Assembly: GCA_023251695.1 (NCBI GenBank)
Contig: JAHEYE010000026.1
Coordinates: 1-33,835 of the forward strand
Direction of reading: 5' to 3'
Origin: Sphingobacteriaceae bacterium
GTDB taxonomy: Bacteria > Bacteroidota > Bacteroidia > B-17B0 > Aurantibacillaceae
Length of the DNA: 33,835 bases
Numbering within the stretch: position 1 is the stretch's first letter; every line of letters starts with the position of its first letter. Shown piece by piece: positions 26,733 through 33,835 of this stretch. A program made the translations under genes and the position numbers. The notes under the pieces are model-generated. The model saw only the letters and a program-made list of their open reading frames with translations. It was not told where the DNA came from and searched no databases.

Positions 26733-27254
26733 ATGGGCAAAAAGCAGTACATAGTTAAATTTGCCGGTTTGCCTTTTGGAACTCACGAATTTGAGTTTAG
26801 TGTAAACGGGACGTTCTTTGAGCAGTTTATAGATAGTGAAATTACAGAGGCCGATTTGCGGGTCGTGATTGTTCTGGTTAAACAAAACAATGTCATGCAA
26901 CTCGAATTTGATATTAGCGGTACAGTTAATTTAGATTGCGACCGATGTTTAATTGCTTACGATTTTCCGGTAGAAGCTTCAGAAAAACTTATGTTACGAT
27001 TTGGTAATCCTGCTGAAAGCACCGATGAAATTATGGTGGTTAACGAAAGCGACGGACAGGCGGATATATCACACTATTTGTTTGAGTATGTAACTTTAGC
27101 TTTGCCATCACGAAGGGTGCCATGTGAAATAGATGAAGATTTTGAATGTGATTTGGAAACACTAAATAAATTAAGCGAAAATACTGTTCCGGAAGAAGAA
27201 AAAACAAATCCCATTTGGGACAAATTGAATAAATTAAAGATAAATAAAAATTAA
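26733..27254 (+). CDS. DUF177 (YceD-like) family protein
   Basis: 'NLDCDRCLIAYDFPVEASEKLMLRFG' and 'LALPSRRVPCEID'; directly upstream of rpmF. Start MGKKQY chosen because ORF-track start 26661 precedes the promoter -7 box. Confidence 0.88.
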   Translation: MGKKQYIVKFAGLPFGTHEFEFSVNGTFFEQFIDSEITEADLRVVIVLVKQNNVMQLEFDISGTVNLDCDRCLIAYDFPVEASEKLMLRFGNPAESTDEIMVVNESDGQADISHYLFEYVTLALPSRRVPCEIDEDFECDLETLNKLSENTVPEEEKTNPIWDKLNKLKINKN

Positions 27255-27265
27255 AATAAGAAATC

Positions 27266-27454
27266 ATGCCAAATCCTAAACGAAAATTATCGCGTTCACG
27301 CAGAGATTCACGCCGTGCTACATACAAAGCCCCGAGCATGACTATTGCTAAAGATACAACAACCGGCGAAGCCCATTTAATGCACCGCGCACATTGGTTC
27401 GAAGGTAAATTATATTACAAAGGAAAAGTTGTAATGGAAAAAGCTACAGCTTAA
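27266..27454 (+). CDS. rpmF: 50S ribosomal protein L32
   Basis: '[25 protein letters not shown]' canonical L32. Confidence 0.96.
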   Translation: MPNPKRKLSRSRRDSRRATYKAPSMTIAKDTTTGEAHLMHRAHWFEGKLYYKGKVVMEKATA

Positions 27455-27472
27455 GCAGTATAAAAATCTATT

Positions 27473-27505
27473 AAAAAGCACGCTCAGAAATGAGGGTGCT
27501 TTTTT
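27473..27505 (+). terminator. Terminator after rpmF
   Basis: AAAAAGCACgCTCA-gaaa-TGAGgGTGCTTTTT. Confidence 0.8.
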
Positions 27506-27673
27506 ATTTATTATTCGTTATTTCGGATTTCGAGTTCGGATCAGAAATAATTAATCCGAGACCCTAAATAGCAAAAACTTTAAACAACCTCTTAATAACT
27601 TTAGAGGTTTATTGTTGTATTATTAAACCGAAATTTGTTTTTTTAGCCTTTCTTAAAACAACCGTTTTTCAAT

Positions 27674-28612
27674 ATGAAAATAGGCTTTGATATTATGGGT
27701 GGGGATTTTGCTCCAAAAAATTGTCTCGATGGGGCAATTATGGCAGCAAAAGAATTACCCGAATCTGCAATCCTGGTTTTAATTGGTGATGAGGTTGCAG
27801 CAAAAAAATATCTTACCGAAAAAAAAGCGAATCTAAAACGATTCGAATTTGTGCACACCACCGAAACACTTGAAATGGGCGCACATCCAACCAAAGCTTT
27901 AGCACAAAAACCAAACAGCAGTATCGCTATTGGTTTTAAATTATTAAAGGAAGATAAAATACAGTCCTTCTCCAGCGCAGGTAATACAGGAGCCATGTTG
28001 GTAGGTTCTATGTTTTCAGTAAAAGCAGTCCCCGGAGTTATCAGGCCAAGCATTCCAAATCCAATACCAAAAGAAAATGGTGGCTGGGGTTTAATATTGG
28101 ATGTGGGGACTAATGCCGACTGTAAACCCGACGTATTATATCAGTTCGGTATTTTAGGCTCTATCCTGGCCCGCGAAGTTTATAAAATCGAAAACCCTAA
28201 AGTAGCATTATTAAATATTGGTGAAGAACCTGAAAAAGGAAACCTGATAGTACAGGCAGCACATAACCTGATGAAAGATTCGAAAGAATTTAATTTTGTA
28301 GGTAATGTTGAGGGACGTGATTTGTTTAATGATAAAGCCGACGTAATTGTTTGCGAAGGATTTGTTGGCAATGTTGTATTAAAAGCCTGCGAAGCATTTT
28401 ATACCACTATGCGTAAACGTAAATTAACTGACGATTATTTCGGCAAATTCAATTACGAAATTTATGGGGGCACCCCTATTTTAGGTATTAACTCGAATGT
28501 GTTAATTGCACACGGAATTTCCAGTCCGACTGCATTTAAGAATATGTTGTTGTTGGCAAAAGATATTGTGGATGTTAATTTGAGCGAGAAAATAAAACTA
28601 GCATTTCAATAA
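27674..28612 (+). CDS. plsX: Phosphate acyltransferase PlsX
   Basis: '[19 protein letters not shown]', '[17 protein letters not shown]', '[10 protein letters not shown]'. Confidence 0.95.
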   Translation: MKIGFDIMGGDFAPKNCLDGAIMAAKELPESAILVLIGDEVAAKKYLTEKKANLKRFEFVHTTETLEMGAHPTKALAQKPNSSIAIGFKLLKEDKIQSFSSAGNTGAMLVGSMFSVKAVPGVIRPSIPNPIPKENGGWGLILDVGTNADCKPDVLYQFGILGSILAREVYKIENPKVALLNIGEEPEKGNLIVQAAHNLMKDSKEFNFVGNVEGRDLFNDKADVIVCEGFVGNVVLKACEAFYTTMRKRKLTDDYFGKFNYEIYGGTPILGINSNVLIAHGISSPTAFKNMLLLAKDIVDVNLSEKIKLAFQ

Positions 28613-29604
28613 TGATCAGAGCGGCTATTACAGCAGTTGGCGGGTGTGTACCTGATTTCGTTTTAACCAATGATATTCTCTCTACCATGGTGGATACCAA
28701 TGATGAGTGGATAATAACACGCACCGGAATAAAAGAGCGTCGCATTTTAAAAGGCGAAGGCAAAGGCTTATCTGACATGTGTGTTATTGCAACGGAAGAA
28801 CTTTTAAAAAAGCGTGGCATTAAAGCAGAAGAACTCGACATGGTGATTGTAGGCACCATTACCGGCGATTATACTTTTCCCTCAACATCAAATGTGGTTT
28901 GTGATAAAATTGGAGCAAAAAATGCCTGGGGTTTTGATTTGTCCGCAGCATGCTCAGGATTTATTTACGCATTGGCAACAGGAGCTCAGTTTATTGAAAC
29001 CGGTCGTCACAAAAAAATATTGGTGCTTGGGGGTGATAAAATGTCTTCTATAATTGATTATTCCGACCGCGCTACCTGCATTATTTTTGGCGATGGTGCC
29101 GGTGCTGTACTGTTGGAGCCAACGACCGAAGATTTGGGTGTGAAAGATTTTATTTTAAAAGCCGATGGTGCCGGAAGAAATTATTTATGCATGCACGCGG
29201 GAGGTTCTGTTATGCCTCCGACGCACGATACAGTTAATGCGCGAAAGCATTACGTGTATCAGGAAGGGCAAGCCGTATTTAAATTTGCTGTTAAGGGCAT
29301 GGCAGATGTTAGCGCAGAAATTATTGAAAAAAATAAATTAAAAGCTGAAGATATTGCCTGGCTGGTTCCGCACCAGGCTAATAAACGTATTGTGGATGCT
29401 ACAGCCGACCGGATGGGCCTTGGGCCGGAGAAGGTTATGATGAATATCGAGCGTTATGGTAATACAACAGCAGGTACTATTCCTTTGTTGTTGTGGGATT
29501 ACGAAAAACAATTAAAGAAAGGTGATAATTTAATCATCTCCGCTTTTGGCGGTGGTTTTACATGGGGCTCTATTTGGCTGAAGTGGGCTTATAACAGTAA
29601 ATAG
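28612..29604 (+). CDS. fabH: Beta-ketoacyl-ACP synthase III
   Basis: '[15 protein letters not shown]', '[10 protein letters not shown]', '[12 protein letters not shown]', 'PHQANKRI', 'GNTTAGTIP'; 1-nt overlap with plsX. Confidence 0.96.
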   Translation: MIRAAITAVGGCVPDFVLTNDILSTMVDTNDEWIITRTGIKERRILKGEGKGLSDMCVIATEELLKKRGIKAEELDMVIVGTITGDYTFPSTSNVVCDKIGAKNAWGFDLSAACSGFIYALATGAQFIETGRHKKILVLGGDKMSSIIDYSDRATCIIFGDGAGAVLLEPTTEDLGVKDFILKADGAGRNYLCMHAGGSVMPPTHDTVNARKHYVYQEGQAVFKFAVKGMADVSAEIIEKNKLKAEDIAWLVPHQANKRIVDATADRMGLGPEKVMMNIERYGNTTAGTIPLLLWDYEKQLKKGDNLIISAFGGGFTWGSIWLKWAYNSK

Positions 29605-29629
29605 TAAGCAGTTCGAAGTAGGCAGTAAA
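29595..29629. repeat. Degenerate period-7 repeat overlapping fabH stop codon
   Basis: cagtaaa|tagtaag|cagttcg|aagtagg|cagtaaa. Confidence 0.7.
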
Positions 29630-29643
29630 TTTTTTTCTGGTAA

Positions 29644-31857
29644 TTATACTTTTACCCCAAATAATAATACGTCATCCAATTGTTCCAAGCTACCTTTCCA
29701 CTTATCAAAATTTTCTGAAAGTTTTTGTAATTGTTCTTCCGAACTTAAATGACCATTGGCCACTAAAAAATTAAGCAGGTTTTTGTATTTGTATTTTTTT
29801 CCTTTTTCACCTCCAAATTGGTCCGGGTATCCATCAGAAAACATGTAAATGCAATCACCTTTTTCTAAACTTAGTTCTTTATTGGTAAATGTTTTCTGCG
29901 ATTCAGTATTTAATCCAATCGAGTGCTTATCACCTTTTATTTCCGTTATGATAGTATTACGGATGTGAATCAGATTCAAATTAGCGCCTGCAAAAAACAA
30001 TTTGTTTGTGGTTTTATTAATGGTGCAAATACCTGCTTCCATGCCATCATTTATCTGTCCGGTTTTAACTTTGCTTTGCAATGTAAGCGGCAATTGCTGA
30101 TTTAAATAATTTAAAGCATCAGCGGGTGTTTCAATTTTTTTATTGTTTAACGTCTGATTTAAAATAGTACTTCCAATAAAACTCATAAACGCTCCAGGCA
30201 CACCATGTCCGGTACAATCGGCAACAACAACACCTACCAAATCATCAAAACCAATTTTATCACTTCCTTTTAATCCTTTTAACCAATAAAAATCCCCACT
30301 AACTATATCGCGTGGACGGTAAAACAGAAAACTACTTGGCAATAAATTTTTTATCTCCTCAGCATCCGGTAAAATACCTTGTTGTATCCGCGACGCATAC
30401 ATAATGCTATCGGTAATTTCACGGTTCTTATGTTCAATTACATTTTTTTGCTGTTGGATTTCGTTGTGACTTTGCGCCAATTGCGAATTAATTCTTTTTC
30501 TGATGTTACTATTTCTAACTGAAATTATCAGAAATACAACTAAAACGATACCGCCACCTAGTCCGACATAAATCGTGAGCTTTTGATTTTTTATTTGTTC
30601 AGCTGTTAACTGGTCCTTTGCTTCCTGAATCTGCTTCTGTTGTTTCTGTTTATTGGCGAACCTGTAATTCAATTCCTGTTCGGTTAATTTTTTAGTGGTT
30701 TCCACATTACGTAAACTGTCTTTAAACTTATTATAAAGTTTATAAGCTTCATGCGCTTCTTTGTACTTACCAAGTTCTTCATAGCAACGGTACAATCCTG
30801 TATAATTGTAAATTAATTCCTCCGTGAATCCAAGTCGCAATGCTATGCTCGTAGCTTTGATAAAATAGACCAGGGCCTCCTGATATTCTTTCTTGGCAAG
30901 GTAAATATCCCCAATGGTACCGTAGGCGATCTCAATATCTAATGAATCTCTTACTTGTTCAAAGTAAGTGATTGATTCAAATTGTTTTTCAAGCGCTTCA
31001 TCATAACGGCCCATTTCCAAATAAACATTTCCAATGTTACCAATCATCCCGCCATAATGGGTCTTATCACTCTTATCGATTAAAGTTAAATTGAGATTAT
31101 AATAGTAAAGGGCAGAATCGTATTTTTCCGCTATCTGATAATTATTTCCGAAGGCGGTATACAGTACATTCCTTGAGGCAGGTGGTATTTTATTAATAAT
31201 CTTGCCAGCCTGATTTAAATAACTGAGCGCAATAGTAATGTTAAAATCACGGTAGATGTCAGACAAAGCCACATAACACTGAAAAGCATTAAGGTAATTA
31301 TTGTCTTTTTCTGAAAAATTGATGGCCTCCCTTAATACTTCAGCAGCTTCATTTAATTTTCCCCGTAAACCCAACATTCTTCCCTTCACTAGATACATCA
31401 CCGCGAGACTTTTATTTTGTTTAAATTTAATGGCGTATGGAATGTATTTTTCACAGTAATACATCGCTGAATCGTAAAGTGAAACGTCGTGATAATAACT
31501 GATTAGTAAAAAAGCGGCATCAAGCTCATTTTTTGGGTCATTATTTTTGGCAAAATAAGAAAGCGCTTTCCGGCTTTCGGTTAACATTAAATTTAGGTCG
31601 TCAGTGAATTTGGCATATTGCGCTTTTTGAAGTCCAACCAGGCTGGTTAATTGAACGTCATGATGCGCCTTTGCAATGGCGTCACATATTTGAAGATATT
31701 TTAATGAAGAATCGGCTTTTGATTGGTTGGTATGCTTGTAAAAAAGAGTACTGTTTTTCCTGAATTCGTCTCGATAATTGTCTTTCTGGGCACTAACTAT
31801 TGTTGTTAGTAAGACAAGCCAAATGCCGAAAATAACCTTTAAACGCTCAAAAATCAT
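29644..31857 (-). CDS. TPR sensor protein with TM and C-terminal SpoIIE/PP2C-type serine phosphatase domain
   Basis: Signal peptide, TPRs, TM 'IYVGLGGGIVLVVFLIISV', then 'RPRDIVSGDFYW...VVVADCTGHGVPGAFMSFIG...GDCIYMFSDGYPDQFGG'. Confidence 0.9.
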   Translation of the reverse strand: MIFERLKVIFGIWLVLLTTIVSAQKDNYRDEFRKNSTLFYKHTNQSKADSSLKYLQICDAIAKAHHDVQLTSLVGLQKAQYAKFTDDLNLMLTESRKALSYFAKNNDPKNELDAAFLLISYYHDVSLYDSAMYYCEKYIPYAIKFKQNKSLAVMYLVKGRMLGLRGKLNEAAEVLREAINFSEKDNNYLNAFQCYVALSDIYRDFNITIALSYLNQAGKIINKIPPASRNVLYTAFGNNYQIAEKYDSALYYYNLNLTLIDKSDKTHYGGMIGNIGNVYLEMGRYDEALEKQFESITYFEQVRDSLDIEIAYGTIGDIYLAKKEYQEALVYFIKATSIALRLGFTEELIYNYTGLYRCYEELGKYKEAHEAYKLYNKFKDSLRNVETTKKLTEQELNYRFANKQKQQKQIQEAKDQLTAEQIKNQKLTIYVGLGGGIVLVVFLIISVRNSNIRKRINSQLAQSHNEIQQQKNVIEHKNREITDSIMYASRIQQGILPDAEEIKNLLPSSFLFYRPRDIVSGDFYWLKGLKGSDKIGFDDLVGVVVADCTGHGVPGAFMSFIGSTILNQTLNNKKIETPADALNYLNQQLPLTLQSKVKTGQINDGMEAGICTINKTTNKLFFAGANLNLIHIRNTIITEIKGDKHSIGLNTESQKTFTNKELSLEKGDCIYMFSDGYPDQFGGEKGKKYKYKNLLNFLVANGHLSSEEQLQKLSENFDKWKGSLEQLDDVLLFGVKV

Positions 31858-31962
31858 CGACCTAAAATTAGCAATAAAATATAATGTTTATCATGTTTTC
31901 AGCCATCTTTTATGACACTATTATGACAAAAAAAGATAAGAATTAGCGATATTTGTCTTCTC

Positions 31963-33195
31963 TTGAGCAATTTTAAAGTCATATCCTTCAGTCACCAGCA
32001 TTTCTCTCTCGAAAAACTGGCTCTTTTGCATGTAAGTGAAGATGCACAAAGTTCTTTTTTAGGAGCACTTAAAATTAATTTTGGCTTTGATGAATTGATG
32101 TTGCTTAGTACTTGTAACCGCGTTGAATTTTTTGTATGCACCGAAGCGGAAATAAATAAAACTACAGTCAGTAAATTATTAAGCTTCATAAATTCACATA
32201 TTGACGAATCAACTTTGGATTTACTTTCAAACGGTGTTGAAATATTTGAGGGGGAAAAGGCAGTAAAACATGTTTTTGAAGTGGCTTCATCATTAAAGTC
32301 ATTAGTGGTTGGCGAGCGTGAAATAATTACACAAGTGCGCAAGGCTTATGAGTTTTGTAATACACTCGGACTAACAGGAGATTTTATAAGAATGGTAGTT
32401 AAACATACTATTGAAACTGCGAAGGATGTTTTTACCAATACTGAAATAGCTAAAAATCCGGTTTCGGTTGTTTCACTGGCATATCGTCAATTACGTGATT
32501 TAGGCATTAAAAACGAAGCACGTATTGTAATGATTGGTTCGGGCGAAACGAATACCACTATGGCTAATTATTTACAAAAACATAAATACGCCAACTTTAC
32601 CGTTTTTAACCGCACATTTGCCAATGCTGAAAAACTCGCTTTAAAAATCGGGGCTAAATTTTATGGCTTGGAAGAATTAAATAATTTTTCCAATGGATTC
32701 GATGTATTGATTACCTGTACGGGTTCAACTGGAGCAATTGTCAATACAAAAAATTACGCCCAACTGTTAAATGGCGATAAAAATAAAAAAGTGATTATTG
32801 ATTTGGCATTACCGGCCGACGTAGAGAAAGAGGTTTTGGAAAATAACAACATTCACTACATAAATATCAGCTCACTTAAAGAACAAGCTGCAAAAAATCT
32901 TTCACTTCGTCATAGCGAGGTTAGTAAATGTTCGGCTATCATTAATTCTAAGCTGGAAGAATTCAAATCACTTTACAACGAACGTAAAATAGAATTGGCT
33001 TTTGGTGAAATACCAAAACAGGTAAAAGCAATAAAAGATTTGGCAGTCAACGAGGTGTTTTTAAAAGAAATAAATTCGCTCGACGATAAAGGTAAAGCCG
33101 TATTGGATAAAGTTTTAAGTTACGTTGAAAAAAAATACAATGCTGTAGCCATGAAAACTGCAAAAGATGTTTTGTTGAATAAGGAGCAGGAATGA
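31963..33195 (+). CDS. hemA: Glutamyl-tRNA reductase, TTG start
   Basis: 'LLSTCNRVEFFV', 'SLVVGEREIITQVRKAYE', 'IGSGETNTTMANYL'. First in-frame codon is TTG; in-frame stop TGA at 31924 and no intervening ATG. Confidence 0.93.
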   Translation: MSNFKVISFSHQHFSLEKLALLHVSEDAQSSFLGALKINFGFDELMLLSTCNRVEFFVCTEAEINKTTVSKLLSFINSHIDESTLDLLSNGVEIFEGEKAVKHVFEVASSLKSLVVGEREIITQVRKAYEFCNTLGLTGDFIRMVVKHTIETAKDVFTNTEIAKNPVSVVSLAYRQLRDLGIKNEARIVMIGSGETNTTMANYLQKHKYANFTVFNRTFANAEKLALKIGAKFYGLEELNNFSNGFDVLITCTGSTGAIVNTKNYAQLLNGDKNKKVIIDLALPADVEKEVLENNNIHYINISSLKEQAAKNLSLRHSEVSKCSAIINSKLEEFKSLYNERKIELAFGEIPKQVKAIKDLAVNEVFLKEINSLDDKGKAVLDKVLSYVEKKYNAVAMKTAKDVLLNKEQE

Positions 33196-33835
33196 AAATC
33201 ATAATCGGCACCCGGGGAAGCGATCTGGCGATTTGGCAGGCTAATTACACCAAAAATTTATTGGAAAAAAAAGGCTGTGAAGTGGAAATAAAAGTCATTT
33301 CTACTTCGGGCGACCGCACACAGGAATGGAATACCGGTTTTGATAAACTGGAAGGAAAGGGTTTTTTTACCAAAGAGTTGGAGGAAGAATTATTAGCGGG
33401 GACAATTGATTTAGCTGTACACTCGCATAAAGATTTACCTACTGTTAGCCCTGATGGTTTAATAATTGCCGGAGTATCAGAACGTGAAGACCCTTCCGAA
33501 TTATTGTTAATCAGAAAAGAATCAGTTGATGAAAGCAAAAAATTTTCTTTGAAAGAAAATGCAATGGTGGGCACTTCTTCTGCACGCAGAAAATCGCAGT
33601 TACTTGCTTTCAGGCCCGATATTGAATTAAAGGATTTGCGCGGTAATGTGCCAACAAGAATAAAAAAATTAAAGGAAAAACAATACGACGCGATTTTGAT
33701 AGCCGCCGCCGGTGTAGCAAGATTGAATTTGGAGCTGGATGAATTTCATACTAAAAAATTATTGCCTAACGAATTAGTCCCGGCACCTGCACAAGGAGTA
33801 TTAGCCTGGCAGATAAAAGAAACGAATAACAAATT
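33192..33835 (+). CDS. hemC: Hydroxymethylbilane synthase (porphobilinogen deaminase), 5' part; runs off window end
   Basis: Translated from ATG 33192 (absent from the ORF track): MKIIIGTRGSDLAIWQANYTKNLL..GFFTKELEEELLAGTIDLAVHSHKDLPT..VGTSSARRKSQLLAFRPD..LRGNVPTRIKKL; ATGA overlap with hemA. Confidence 0.95.
   Translation, partial: MKIIIGTRGSDLAIWQANYTKNLLEKKGCEVEIKVISTSGDRTQEWNTGFDKLEGKGFFTKELEEELLAGTIDLAVHSHKDLPTVSPDGLIIAGVSEREDPSELLLIRKESVDESKKFSLKENAMVGTSSARRKSQLLAFRPDIELKDLRGNVPTRIKKLKEKQYDAILIAAAGVARLNLELDEFHTKKLLPNELVPAPAQGVLAWQIKETNNK

Noticed and set aside
27643-28053. Minus-strand 136-aa ORF opposite plsX
   Set aside because: Longest antisense ORF, but plsX is unambiguous and the antisense protein has no recognisable features.
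1-33835. CRISPR arrays, tRNA/rRNA genes, transposases, phage or toxin-antitoxin/defence modules
   Set aside because: Looked for by repeat pattern and by ORF content; nothing convincing seen.

Overview
The window is 33.8 kb of low-GC chromosome, almost certainly from Bacteroidota. The evidence is T9SS C-terminal sorting domains, TAnnTTTG-type promoters, an alternative complex III/coxBA locus, and an IPExxxVDY-family gene. Most of it is well-ordered core metabolism and membrane biology: ActF(partial)-coxB-coxA; SRPBCC, aldehyde dehydrogenase and thiL; a minus-strand run of kbl, sugar epimerase, GT2, GT-C-like membrane protein and IPExxxVDY protein; a VOC dioxygenase-like protein, an M1 aminopeptidase and a serine hydrolase; an ExbB-ExbD-ExbD-TonB ... 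small TM protein-PstS-like-TPR minus-strand locus; mmcQ-like; DUF177-rpmF-plsX-fabH; a TPR-SpoIIE phosphatase; and hemA-hemC(partial). I saw no CRISPR array, rRNA, tRNA, transposase, phage or recognisable defence system, and I do not see a clear-cut novel multi-gene system. The most unusual signals are: (i) two period-7 repeat tracts, one encoding the lipoprotein signal peptide of the PstS-like protein and one overlapping the fabH stop codon; (ii) a tandem pair of T9SS-secreted Asp-box propeller genes that interrupts the ExbBD/TonB locus, with synonymously diverged propeller codons but a 57-bp identical block in the sorting domain (gene-conversion signature); (iii) a roughly 76-bp multi-hairpin element between those paralogs; (iv) repeated matches to the Bacteroidota promoter consensus, which correct several start codons.
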